Positions 1-10,689 are shown, numbered from the stretch's first letter. The stretch is DNA of 64,000 nt from Tetrastigma voinierianum (GCA_016808115.1 JAEQBH010004413.1:372001-436000); one strand, 5' to 3'. The notes: generated by a model not told the origin, from the letters alone. Program-made: numbers and translations.

Positions 1-840
1 TTAATTCTATTAAATTTACAAGTGAAATGTTTGATTAAATTGGATTAAAGTTTTTAATAGAAGAAGAAGAATAAAAAAATGATAAAAATAATGCCACCCT
101 AAAAAGTTTTTTTTTTTTTAAATATCCGTCAATACCTCCTTGCAAATTTTTTTTTTTTTTTAAATTTCTGTTAAATGCCACTGTAAAACAGTTTTGTTTA
201 ATATGTTAATACCAATAAAAAAAAAAATTCAAAACTACATAACTCTATGAAAAAAAAATGACACCTTAGATTTTGCAAATACCCAAAACCTACCACACAG
301 ATAATATGCCAAATTAAATACTAAACTTAGAAATTTTATTTCCATTATGAAGCTTTCTCACTTTCCCGTCAACCAAAAGACGATTTACATGAAACGTCTA
401 ACATAACATCGTGAAAATAGTTATAAATTATATGTGAGATAGAAATAATACCTCATAAATTTGTCAAGCTTTTTCCAAACACTAACAATGAAGAAAGTTT
501 TAAACAAAACTACAATTCCTATACTTGCGATGTATCCAATTGATATGAAGGGTTCGAAAATTCTTATTTCTTTACCATGTTCTAGGGTTCTCCATCAAGA
601 TTTACAAGAAAAGGAAAAGAGGGTGATGAACCCTATATTGGATCTCTAAAGAAATTATTGATGAAATAAAATTTCGAATGGTAGAGAATTAATTGATGAA
701 ATAAAGTCAAGATGAAAGCTTTCATTTTTCGTGTAAGATGTCATTTTCATTTTAGAGATGCCATTTTCATTTAAGATAATTGTGATGATTTCCGATGGTA
801 AAAAAATTTAAACGGAAACTGAAGAAATAAGAAACATACA
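1..840. repeat. Tail of a preceding duplicated unit
   Basis: AT-rich non-coding DNA that aligns by eye with 16,320-17,140 and 57,590-58,390. Shared landmarks are the two long T tracts followed by 'aatatccgt' and 'ttctgt', then 'cataacatcgtgaaaatag' and 'ttctagggttctccatcaaga'. In those two other copies the homology continues for another 500 bases and then reaches a solo LTR. Here it stops near 790-810 and joins directly to the 'gaagaaataagaaacatac' and poly-T block that starts the next unit. This copy is therefore a third, internally deleted one. No credible gene: the small frame at 461-649 is not conserved in the other copies. Confidence 0.75.
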
Positions 841-1411
841 TTTTTTTTTTTGCAATAGACAGCAAATGGTATTGTATTACTTGCATAATTGTTACGCTCC
901 TTCTAATGCTGAATTTTGGTTATGGTTATAATCCATTTACAATCAAACTGAAAAATACCAAAAATATCACAACTACCAGCAGATTTTTTGGCACTACTGC
1001 TATTAACAAAAAACAGAGCACTATGGAGCAACAATTTGAAAAAATAAAAAGACTAAGGTGAGGTTTGTTTTTTTTACTTAATGCTTAATAGATTTTTTTT
1101 GAGTTTAATGATAAATAGTACTTAATAGCATTAAGTATTAAGTTTTTAACATTGGGTAATGAGTAGGGATGGTAAAGGGGCAGGTTATTTTGGGTTCAGC
1201 ACTCGCGTCGCTAATGGGACGAGTTTGGTTTAGTATAATCGGGTTTTTATGAGTTAGGGTTTATTTTCCAGCCCAAAGATGAGTTAAGGCAATTAGGGTA
1301 TTGTGTCCTCCGATTATATTTTAAAAATATTTTATTATTATTTTATTTTATATTTTAATATAAATAATAATTATTGTAAGGTTTTAATAAATAATTTATA
1401 AAAATTCATAA
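841..1411. repeat. Unit-start block (poly-T, 'gcaatagacagcaaatgg' repeat)
   Basis: A non-coding block opening with a T tract and 'gcaatagacagcaaatgg'. It then has the 'attacttgcataattgttacgctccttc' region and an AT-rich tail. The same block begins at 32,215 (first bases displaced by an LTR insertion) and at 36,776. Shorter or diverged relatives lie at 6,600, 21,350, 39,720, 47,740 and 62,390. It marks the start of each duplicated unit and was also the target of two separate LTR insertions. No coding potential seen. Confidence 0.7.
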
Positions 1412-3147
1412 TATTTGAAGTGAAAAGGAAAGAGATGGGAAGTAAGAAAACCACTGCCTCTATGAATTATTTTTATCCAATAATATAACATAATATTTTG
1501 TGGTCATGTGTTTACACTGGGAGGTCCCAGGCCGCGTGAATAATGAAAGGTGAAAGCCCCTTTATATCGGTTATGCTTTATTTATTCAAACCCTCTGTTA
1601 TGCTTTATATCGGTGACTTGTTTTGCTTTCCAAAAAGTAGTCTGAAAACAGAAAAAAATGTTGTTCTTGGTTGGAATTTGGAAAAGAAGGAACTTTCCAA
1701 TGCTCAGGTCTTCAAAGTTCTTCGTAGGAATAAAAAATAAATTTCCATGTAAATGGTCATAACAGTTGTTGCTATTTATAAAATTAATTTCATCCTGTCT
1801 CTTCTTTGATTTAATGCTTAGGAGTGCTTGGACATGAAGGGCGGCCCCTCTCTCATTTTCCTCAGTCTTTCCCCATTATGTGAATTCATGCCACATTTAA
1901 TGCCCCACTATGTTGAAAATAATTAATGAAATTAATGATATTCATTGAATAATATAATTATTAGTTCAGAATTCTAAGAATCTAAGTTTATTTCCGCATT
2001 CAGAATTCGAGTGAGAAGTCAACGGTTATCTCTGTGTGGTAGTCTATATATAGGACATCAGAATCTTCGAAGTGACTACATAAACAAAAGTATATAGACA
2101 ACCTGATTTTCTTCCTCTTTTTTGGTAATAGAGTCAGCAATATCTTCAATTTGATAAAGAAAATGAAACTAGAGCAAAAATAAAAATGAACCATATATCT
2201 CACTGCCACTCTATTTTATGAAATTTCATTTTGTTTGCATTGAAAATATTTATGAATATTTATCCTACGCTTGAAAGCATCTGAGAAAAAAAAAAAGAAG
2301 CTGAAACGAGGATCACGAGCCTTTGTGCTGCTTTCTAGGGTTGCTTTAAATGCTCCAACTGTGTCATGATAAGAGATAAATAACTTTAAAAACATCAAGG
2401 ATGGTGTATTCTCTTGATGACCGGACCTTTGAAGCTATTTTCTTTTCTTTGCACACTACAATGTTTGATTTTTCATAATCATGAAATTTCACTAAATAGC
2501 TCATAAACTTTTTCTAATAAATGGTAAAGCTGTCAATTTGTATGCTTATTATTGTTCTTCCATGATGCTCTCTTAAAGTTCATTAGTGAAAAACATTTGG
2601 CTCCATCCCACATCACCAAGGAAGTATAAATAAATCTTGGAGCCTTGGCGCGAGAAAGCATGAGGCGCATGTATTTTATGTAAGACCAACCCATCTTACA
2701 TATATATTTCTTCTCACATATGATTAAATTTTACAATCATTTATCATCAAATATCATATAAAATTTCAATCTAATCAATAAATGGGAAGTTATTTTCCCT
2801 TTTTTTCACAATTTGTTGGCTATTTTAATGGGGTTTTTGTTTTCTTGCTTCTTATCATCTTCTATATGGATAACACAATGGTTGGGAGGCTTAGGGGGTT
2901 TTTTTTTTGAGTTGAAATGGCCAAACTGGGTAGAAATCGGGGTTTGGAATGTTAGAAACTTGAAAAACAAATTTTAGGGTCAAAATGACATCGTTTTAGC
3001 CTTTCTAGGACCAAAACAACATTGATTTCACGCCCTGATGTCTTTTGTTTTTTAAACTTAGTGAACACCTCAAAACGAAGTTGTTTTGATGGTGATTTCT
3101 TTATAAAATACTCAAAACAACATCATTTTGATTTGTAACGGAAAAAA
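1412..3147. repeat. Non-coding duplicated flank, paired with 42,522-44,329
   Basis: No gene supported. The stretch aligns with 42,522-44,329, which is the upstream flank of the RLP pseudogene at 40,384-42,462. Here the RLP body is missing and the flank is joined directly to the unit-start block near 1,405-1,415. Parts also match 34,900-35,300 and 40,180-40,340, so the flank itself is a mosaic of older repeats. The open frames at 1,543-1,740, 2,000-2,209 and 2,216-2,398 are not maintained in the paired copy. Confidence 0.7.
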
Positions 3148-4674
3148 GGGTAAAGGTGCAAATATCCCTCGTTTTTTTACCAAATATCCTACTGACACTT
3201 TGAATTTTTTAGGTCCAAAGAAGCCTTTGCCGTTTATTCCCATAGCCCACTTAAGTCATTTCCATAACTAATAACAATAAAGAAGTCAAAAGACATTAAA
3301 ATGACTGTTAATTGATGACGTGACATCCACGAGACACAGTGAGACTCTTTCTTCTCTACCCTTTCCTCCTCTGACCCAACCCCCAACACCACAACCACAC
3401 CCACACCCACCTACTCCCTCCCCCAACCAGCAGTATTCGCCTAAGCCTTTTTTTTTACCAAAATAAAAATAAAAAAACAAAATACTTTTAAATCTTAATT
3501 TTAATAAAATTTTATTTTAAGTTTAAAATCTACTAAATAAAAATTCAAAAGTTATTTTTTAAAATATAAATAAATTATTGGTTATTTAATTCTACTAAAT
3601 AGAAAATCAAAATTTATTTTAAAATATAAATAAATTATTCATTATTTATTTTTAAAAATATTTGTTAATTTTTTATTCATTAAAATAAATTATACTTTAA
3701 TTAAAATATTTAATATCTTTAATATAAATATTTTTTTTATAATAATCAATAATATAATAACTAAATATTAACATTTTAAAATATCTTGTATTTTCTTTTT
3801 CTTTTTCTTTTTTTTAAAAGAACTCATCTATTTATTTTTATCAAAAATTGTATTAACTTAATACATTAAAATATATTTCTTTTTAAATAAAAATATTAAA
3901 TATTAAAAATCATGCATTTGAAATAATATTTAATATTAAGAAATCCATATTTTCAAAAAATAAAAATAAATAACATATCCATTTAAATAAAAATATTAAC
4001 ATGTCCCATTTTAAATAAAAATATTAAATATTAAAATTCATCTATTAAAATAGACTAGTTTTTAAATAAAAATATTAAAACTCATCCATTTGAAATTATA
4101 TTTAATATTAAAATATTATTTCAAACTCATCCATTTAATTTTTAATTTAGTAGATTTAAATACAGAATAATTTATTTATATTTTAAAAAATAAAATTTCA
4201 ATTTTTATTTAATAGATTTTAAAATTAAAATAAATTTTTAGTAATTAAAATAATGAATGATTCATTTATATTTTAAAAAATACATTTTGAATTTTTATTT
4301 AGTAGCTTTTAAAATTTTAAATAAAATTTTAACAAAAAATTAAGTGTTAAAGAAAGAAAAATGGTTTGAGCGGGTGTTGAGCTAGAGGGCTAGGTAGGGA
4401 AATTTGGATGAGAAGAGATGAGGAAAATAGAGGAGAGAGAAAAGATAAGGGAAGAGAGAGGAGAGTAGGTCCCACAATGCCATGTGGACACCACGTCAGC
4501 AATTAATGACAATTTTAACCTCGTTTGACCTCTTTAACATCATTAATTACGGTAAGTAAGAACTTTAAGTAGGCTATGAGAGTAAATGAAAGAGGCCTCT
4601 TTGGACCTAAATTTTTATTTTTGAGGTGTAAGTGAGATATTTGGTAAAACATGAGGGTTTTTTTTAACCTTTAC
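3148..4674. mobile_element. Long-terminal-inverted-repeat (foldback/MULE-like) non-autonomous element
   Basis: Both ends carry the same sequence in opposite orientation. The left end begins GGGTAAAGGT (3,148-3,157) and the right end finishes AACCTTTAC (4,666-4,674). Moving inward, the paired segments are 'accaaatatc' with its reverse complement 'gatatttggt', 'aggtccaaag' with 'ctttggacct', and 'atagcccactta' with 'taagtaggctat'. The pairing continues through a purine-rich stretch (about 4,380-4,470, pairing with the pyrimidine-rich 3,340-3,425) into the AT-rich interior. The arms are several hundred bases and almost meet in the AT-rich middle. There is no transposase frame. Long TIRs and size suggest a Mutator-like MITE/foldback element. 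The superfamily is inference because A-rich flanks hide any target-site duplication. A paired copy lies at 44,330-45,782. Confidence 0.7.
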
Positions 4675-5511
4675 AAAAAAAAAAAAAAAACCTAGGACTT
4701 CTCTATAGCGTTTTGATGAGAGTTTCTTTAAAAAAACGATGTCGTTTTGATATGCGACTAAAAGTAACTCTGAAACCAACGAAGATAATCTTTGTGACAA
4801 AAAAAAAATAGCGCTTCTCGACCTCGGCCCAAAGAAGAAGGAAGACCAATAAACAACCAAAATTTCCACGAAAATTAATTTGCGAAGGATGACCAATAAT
4901 GTACCAAAATTGAAGGAAATTGCAAAAGACGCGCCTAGGGAGAGCCTTGCGCCTAATCGTCGCTTTATCGAAGGGGTGTCGCCTCGACTCAAGTGAGGCG
5001 CCTAAGTGCTTGTATAGCTTCCTTGCGCCTAAATTGCTTTCGTCACCAGTGATTCGTACTAGTGTTTGTACCACAACTATGATTCTATCATAAGAATACT
5101 AATACAACAGTTTGGGATTCAAACCATAGAAAGATGGCTTCAACCGTAGATAATGTTAGATGAAACAAAGGTCCAATAAAATGGCCAATAAGACCTAGCT
5201 CAAGTCATTAAAGAGCTGAAACAGGGATAGGGAGGGGAGGGATCTAGGGCCCGAGTTCCATGAGAAACAGATTTGTAATTCAAAGTAAATAGATGTTAAA
5301 AAAAAATCCAATAGATAGGAGAGTGCCTGTTGAATAAAGCTTTATCCTAAATTCTAGGTTATTTAGATCTATACACCTACTACTTCCCAAATCAAACAAA
5401 TTGCACATCTACTCACTCTTTACTTAGCGTAGATTTAGTTGCTTTTATGATAAAAGATATAAATGAATAACTTTGTACCATAATATTACATTCCTACCTC
5501 CATTTAGATAA
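4675..5511. repeat. Dispersed repeat with 'gcctaggg ... gcgcctaatcg' GC-rich core
   Basis: A non-coding repeat of about 800 bases. It opens with 'cttctctatagcgttttgatg' and 'cgatgtcgttttgat' motifs. A GC-rich core follows at about 4,925-5,050, rich in gcctag/gcgcc words. It ends with 'tttgggattcaaaccatag' and 'aataaagctttatcctaaattc'. Related copies are at 5,935-6,470, 17,280-17,690 (lacking the core), 45,783-46,574, 46,980-47,560 and 58,500-58,947. It forms the sharp breakpoint that truncates the RLP start next to it. The overlapping minus-strand frames at 4,615-5,074 have no recognisable domain. The family is not identified. Confidence 0.55.
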
Positions 5512-5760
5512 TTAGGTTAAGTTCCATGAATCCAAGGTGTGCAATGAAGAGATTAATGGCGGGGATAGAGGACTTGGGCGGAAGGAGGTGAGAGACAAGA
5601 CCCAGAGGCAGAGATATGGCAGCAAGAATAAGATGAAGAGGATTAAGATGGATTCAAGCAGCAGGTTTTGGTTGGCCATTTTTGGGTTTGTTAATTGTTT
5701 CTTTGAAGTGAATGGATGAACATCTTTGTAGCTGCAGCTTGTCATAGCATAGCATAACAT
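5512..5760 (-). pseudogene. Truncated LRR receptor-like protein, N-terminal fragment
   Basis: Minus-strand 82-codon frame. It has a hydrophobic stretch rich in Leu, Ile and Phe (about residues 33-57), consistent with a signal peptide, and ends at a 'HTLDSWN' motif typical of the LRRNT_2 cap of plant RLPs. It aligns with the first 80 residues of the fuller RLP at 42,462 downwards: the DNA from 'ttccatgaatccaaggtg' onward is shared. At the 3' side (5,512) homology ends abruptly and the dispersed repeat begins, so no LRRs follow. The cap cysteines of the fuller copy are lost. This is a dead N-terminal relic. Its paired copy is at 46,575-46,830. Confidence 0.65.
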
Positions 5761-6780
5761 AACATCAAAACAATATTTTTAGGCAAAGGAAGAGCGTGGA
5801 ATTGAAGTCACATACGTTGTACTGAGTTTTATTAATGTAGTATTTGCGCATGATGCATTCTTTATCAATTTAGTTTTTATTCTTTATCAACTATTTTTGA
5901 AATGAAATGATCTGGGCTTCGTTTTAAGTCTCTTGTTTACAAATTTTCAAATAAATTGAAATAAGGGGTCCATAATTTAGTTCTCTCAAAAAAAATACTA
6001 GGGCTTTGCGGCCTCGGCCATTGAAGGAAAATTTCAAAAATTCTTGAGCGTGCCTAGGGAGCACAGGCGTGAAGCATGCACCTTTGCTCCTCATCCTCGC
6101 CTTGTCGAAGGGGCATCGCTTTGGCTTTCGGGTGAGCGTCGAGCTGCATTTGCATCGCCTCGTGCACAAGCATGCCTTTTAGAGCTATGAATTCTATCAA
6201 AGAATACGATGCGAGATAGGTTTGGGATTCAAACCATAGTATGAGAGCTTGACGGTAGGTGCGGTAGATGTGCCTAAATTGAATAAAGTTGTATCATGAT
6301 TCTGGGTTATTAGATCTATACCTACTACTTGTCAACTCAAACAAGGTACACATCTCTCGCATCTTCTCAACCTCCTCCATTTGGTTCTTTATAAAAAAAA
6401 AGATAAATGAATAACTAGCATGACATATTGCATTTTACCCCTCTGATATTGTACAAAATACGCATTAAAGACCGGCCTTGATAAATCATCAATTCAAAAG
6501 GTTACAATGCTAAAGTGCGCGGAAAAAATAAGCGAGCAGAAAAATCGGAGCTTATGCCATTATGGTTTTTACAACAAGCGGCCCCGAAGAAATAAAAACA
6601 GACATTTTCTTGGTATCTTGAAGAAATGGTATTATATTACTTGCACTAATTATTACGCTCGTTCTCATCTTTGAAGTTTGGTTCTCGTTATTATCAATTA
6701 TTTCTTATTTCTTCCATTTTTTTTTTTTTTGGGTACAGTGAAACGGGGATCTTTGACACTAAAAATTTGAAGACAATAGA
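5761..6780. repeat. Non-coding: RLP upstream flank, second dispersed repeat, diverged unit-start block
   Basis: Three parts. Positions 5,761-5,930 are flank. Positions 5,935-6,470 are a second copy of the dispersed repeat with the GC-rich 'gcctaggg' core at about 6,045-6,180. Positions 6,470-6,780 carry 'aatcatcaattcaaaag' and 'atggtattatattacttgca', as in the unit-start block. Positions 6,465-6,500 are the uninterrupted paralogue of the site occupied by the solo LTR at 17,694-21,209. No gene supported; the 5,924-6,169 minus frame is GC-rich repeat read in one frame. Confidence 0.55.
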
Positions 6781-6929
6781 AGTTGTATATGTATCATCTT
6801 GACAAGATAATGACGGGTTTCACGGAGAACAAAGTTAATTTTCATACGTATAGATATTTATCTAGTATCTCTACGTAGTATATTGATAAGATTTAGTTGC
6901 ATTGTGGCAATCACGGACTCTTGATCTTT
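6781..6929 (-). pseudogene. PPR gene 3'-end fragment (DYW-domain remnant)
   Basis: Read on the minus strand, 6,874-6,925 encodes a 'DCHNATK' motif, the invariant core of the DYW domain of plant RNA-editing PPR proteins. Sequence downstream of it ('aaagttaattttcat', 'caagataatg') matches the 3' flank of the larger PPR pseudogene (10,340-10,440 and 51,590-51,660). It is therefore a second copy of the PPR gene end. It is fused in frame on its upstream side to Ty1/copia gag, giving one continuous 111-codon chimeric frame (6,871-7,206). Zinc-binding residues beyond the CH pair are not maintained. Non-functional. Confidence 0.6.
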
Positions 6930-7600
6930 TCATCTCCTTGGTACTTTCTAGTTTGAGAAATCCCGAGATATTCTTAGTGATCTGAAGCCATGGTCTGCGA
7001 AAATTGTTGGTGAAAGCAATGACATCTAAACAGGCTTTGGCCTTGGCTTTTCTGGTTTTTATCTCCTTGTGATGGCCAGTTTGATTAGGGTTGGATTGTG
7101 GTCTGACCACCTCATAGTCATCTTCCCACTTTGCCTCCCGATAATCCACAGCCCTCGATGTAGACTTGCATTTTCCGCGCCCCGAAGCAGTAGTTCTCCT
7201 CATCAAGCTCTTGGGTAGGGCAAGGGGCGCTTGAACTTGGCTATGTTCCTTATCTTCTTTGAATCACGAGACTTACCTCTCAATCGATATCTGCAAGCTA
7301 TTCTCCATGACCCATAAGATCCAAAGGAAGCTCTGATACCCTTTGTTGTTAAATGGAGAATGGACAAAGAGAATAGAGCGATAAATCTCGTTTATAAAAA
7401 ATTTGCGAAATATAAATACACAATGACCTGGCCAGATTCCTCGGTTCTACAATCCCACTAAGGCGGTGCGGCAAGCTAAATTGACATGAAAAACAACAAC
7501 TAATTGACCTCAAAAACAGCAAATTTAGTGTAAAAAGTATATTTAGTGTAAACGACAGTGATTGTAGTTCTACAATCCGACAAAACGGTAGTTTGTACTT
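6930..7600 (-). mobile_element. Ty1/copia LTR end, PBS and gag fragment, minus arm of a palindrome
   Basis: Read on the minus strand this is an LTR end (about 7,600 to 7,347), then GGTATCAGAGC (7,340-7,330), the primer-binding site complementary to the 3' end of initiator-Met tRNA, then the start of a UBN2-type copia gag. Gag words visible include 'HHKEIK' and 'RKAKAKAC' in the 6,871-7,206 frame. The element is cut at about 6,930, where it joins the PPR fragment. It is the inverted partner of 7,741-8,330. The paired copy (48,069-48,700) has a degenerate PBS. Confidence 0.6.
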
Positions 7601-7740
7601 GTGTGGATCATTTTGTATCACATGAATTATATAGAAGGGATCATCTTCTGGTCATGAGTTGCTTAGGTCACTGCAACTAACGCAAGTCAAACACACCAGA
7701 TGTTAAATCAGGTTTTATTCCAGTTTCAACAAGCAGGGTC

Positions 7741-9425
7741 AGTTAGTTTTTACACTAAATTTGCTTTATTTTTGAGAGTCGATTAGTTCTTTGTTTTTCA
7801 TCAATTTAGTTCTTGCTTGTCTTAGTTGATTGTAGAACTAAGGAATTGGAGTTGTGTCATTGTGTGCATTTATATTTACTGGTACATAAAGCGTGGGTGC
7901 TGGCTCGGTTATATCTCTTTGTCATGCTCGCCGACAACGATGATGTGTGAGCTTCTTGATGTAGGCGTGAGTAACACAATGTTGACCGAAGAGGCTAAGT
8001 CTGCATTCAAAAGCTGAGTGAGCATGGAAGCTGAGACCGGCGATCTTTTGCAGCAGCTCCACCCGGTGTTTGATGGGAAGAACTGTCAGCAGGCGAGCAA
8101 AATACAAGTCTGGTGAGGGTTGTATTGACCAGGAGCGATGGAGAAGATCAAACATAGTGGCGCCCATCTGCAATCAACACGAATCCAATCGATCATCTGG
8201 GAGACAAAAAACTATAGGCAAGCCTGCTGTGGCAACATTTCCTAACAATTTCAGCAAGCCTCAACTTTGTGACTCGCTAAATCTCATAGTTTCTCAAATA
8301 AGTAGAGAATAAAAAGATCAAAAGTATGAAGGGTTAAATTTGGTCGGGAGTTTGAAGTTGTAGATGGGAGTGCAGAGACGATCAAAGGTACTCGACCAAG
8401 GGTTAGTTGACATTGCAAACAAGGCAAGAATGCAGCTTTGACCTCTGCGACAATGAGTTTGTGCGAAAAGGATCCGTTTCTTTGCCTAAGAGGTATGAGG
8501 CAACCATTGCTTCATTGGAGAACACCCAGAACCTTTCTCGAATCAAGTTGGCGGATTTGGTTGAGTGCTCTGAGCACCTAAGCAAAGGGTCGATGAAATT
8601 TGAAAGGAAGTGTCGAAAGAGGCTCTATGGGCCAAAGTGCAGCAAAACTAGGAAAAAAGAAGAAATGGAGGAAGAGAGTGACAATACTTAGAAGTTCTTT
8701 GTGAGGAAGGTAGTGGGCAACAAAGGAGGAAGATATTCTCCATGCAAGCACTATAGCCAAACGATCCATCCCCATTTTAGATGTGTTGGGAGAAGGCGGA
8801 TGTAAGGTGCGGGAGATGTCAAATGGGACTCATTGAGAAGTTTTGCAAGGAGAAGGAGATCGCCAGTGAGTGAAGCATCTTCATGATCATGAAATTGATA
8901 GTTGTTTGTTGCCTCTTGACATTTCCCAACACTACATGTGTGATTAAGCATTGATAGTAGTTGTACAAACCATATGACAAGTGATGAGAAACTGTTTAGA
9001 AACCTTGATAAGTCAATAAAATCAAGGGTGAAGTGGAAATGGAGAACCTTAGCGGTGAAATTCGAATTGTGCTATGAGGTTATGTAGGATTAAGCTAGTT
9101 TATGATGTAATGTATGTTCCTGAGATTGATCAAAACCTGCTATGTGTGGCTGGAGTTGGTAGAGAGAAGGATTTAGGTAGCATTTGAAGAGGAAAATGTT
9201 TTATCATTGATTACAGAGGCGGGGCTATTCAAGATAAAGACTCTGACAAAGCGTTTCTTTGAATCCTCTCGAGAAAATATGCAGAGTAACATTCAAATGT
9301 CAAGTAAATGATTGAGAGATATAGCCTGAAAGAATTAGGGCATTTTCACCACAAAGGCATGCAATTTCTACAAAGAAATGATATGGTAAGAAGGTTACCA
9401 AACCAGGAGGAGAAATTCCGTTAAG
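7741..9425 (+). mobile_element. Ty1/copia gag-protease-preintegrase fragment, plus arm
   Basis: A partial LTR (about 7,741-7,880) is followed by degenerate gag-pol on the plus strand. A gag C-terminal part is recognisable at 8,484-8,560 ('LPKRYEATIASLENT'). The zinc knuckle at about 8,742-8,785 reads C-x2-Y-x4-H-x4-C: the second Cys is Tyr. The protease core 'DSSCTNHMTSDE' begins at 8,953, with the catalytic Asp kept. The GAG-preintegrase segment 'LGHFHHKG' is at about 9,330-9,360, and all homology stops near 9,420. Integrase core, RT, RNase H and the 3' LTR are absent. Stops and frameshifts occur throughout. The paired copy is at 48,880-50,660. A dead truncated element. Confidence 0.75.
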
Positions 9426-9469
9426 AGGGTTTTTCAGAAACTTTTACAATATACTAATAAAGTGGCGTG

Positions 9470-9545
9470 TTGGCCTTGCGGTAGTGAGGCTCCACTACCC
9501 ACCTTTAGTTGAATCCGTTAAAAAATAAATTTTGGTCGGTTGATC
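9470..9545 (+). mobile_element. Possible tRNA-derived SINE head
   Basis: The sequence 'gtggcgtgttggccttgcgg' followed about 40 bases on by AGTTGAATCC (9,507-9,516) resembles the A-box/B-box layout of tRNA-derived SINEs. The paired copy at 50,699-50,770 has a better B-box, GGTTGAATCCC. No poly-A or poly-T tail or target duplication could be defined. It could be chance similarity. Confidence 0.3.
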
Positions 9546-10689
9546 AACTGACACCAGCTTTGGCCCGAAGAATCTGCAGAAAAATTTGGATATAGGTAAA
9601 ATACAACAAGTTTCAGATTGGATCCTTAATTTAAATATATAGTTTTTAATAAAAAAATTCAAAAAAAGTATTTAAAAGAAAAAGAAAACTAAGAATTAAA
9701 TAGTTTGGCTTTTTCTTGTTCAACAAATTTTTACAAAAATTCGGCAATAAATTATGAAAAAAGTTTAAAAAAACAAAGCGCACTTAGAATGGCATCATAA
9801 GTGTATAACATCCATTACAAGTTCTTGGTAGGAAAAAAAAGAAAATTTCACAGTCAGTCTAAATCGCGTCTACCCATTTTTTTCTAATCAAGCGGAACAA
9901 CATATGCACTTTAATATATGACGAGACTGACATCAAAATTGTCATTATTGTTCTTGATTTGATCAATAAACAAAAGAAGTTGTACATCAACTCACATTAC
10001 AAGATGAAACCTCTCTGTATTTTACGTACCCTATCTTCCCCTATTTTAGTATGACCACTTCCCTAGATTAATGTTAAGCTATCAGAGCTTTTCAAGACCT
10101 CCAGGATAATACTCGTGGGATTACGATCAATGATCTCTTACTACGTGGTGTACATCATCTTTACAATGTTTGGAGCCCCCAGACCCTTAGGCCCCGACAG
10201 TTGAAAGTGTTTCGGAGGCTGCGGGAAAGATGAAATCTTACGGTCAAAAATTGTAGTCCACTAAACAACGTGTTCTCTAACCCGGATGAAGTACTTACCA
10301 TACTTTGCTACAGGTGGCATTAGTATGCTCTCAAATTCTCCATTTTACCATGTTTGGTTTCTTTCAATGTATCTAACAAGATAATGGCGGGTTTCTGGAG
10401 GCAAAGTTAATTTTCATCGATGCAGATAGTATCTAAGACAAAATTGTATTTGAATTCATCCTGCCTTAGTGGAAGATCACCACATTGCTTTAGTGAATAG
10501 ACTGTCAGGCTTTACTTGCCACTGCTCCCGTGTTTTGATTCTCACCTGAAATTTTGAGGGAAGATTCTAATATTCTATAGAAAATTCTTGGAGAACTCTG
10601 TCACCAAAATCCCATATAGAACATATCCCATCTTTTAAACAAATGGAGTGGGCTTCATCCCTTACTAGTATCTCTCTGTGTTATCTTGA
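9546..10689. other. Non-coding: AT-rich repeat and PPR 3' flank
   Basis: Positions 9,600-9,860 are an AT-rich block ('tagtttggctttttc ... ataacatccattacaagttcttgg') that recurs at 12,780-13,200 on the other side of the PPR gene, and at 34,340-34,760. Positions 9,900-10,689 are the downstream flank of the PPR pseudogene and align with 51,120-51,900. No open frame of note. This is 3' UTR-like sequence and repeats. Confidence 0.5.

Noticed and set aside
3286..3480. Gly-rich minus-strand peptide
   Set aside because: Translation of the pyrimidine-rich TIR arm ('cacaaccacacccac'); not conserved in the second copy at 44,520-44,600.
4615..5074. Two overlapping 123-125-codon minus frames
   Set aside because: They cross the end of the long-TIR element and a dispersed repeat; related frames at 45,794-46,152 differ in frame; no domain.
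8403..8775. Minus-strand frames over copia gag
   Set aside because: Shadows of plus-strand gag/zinc-knuckle coding sequence.
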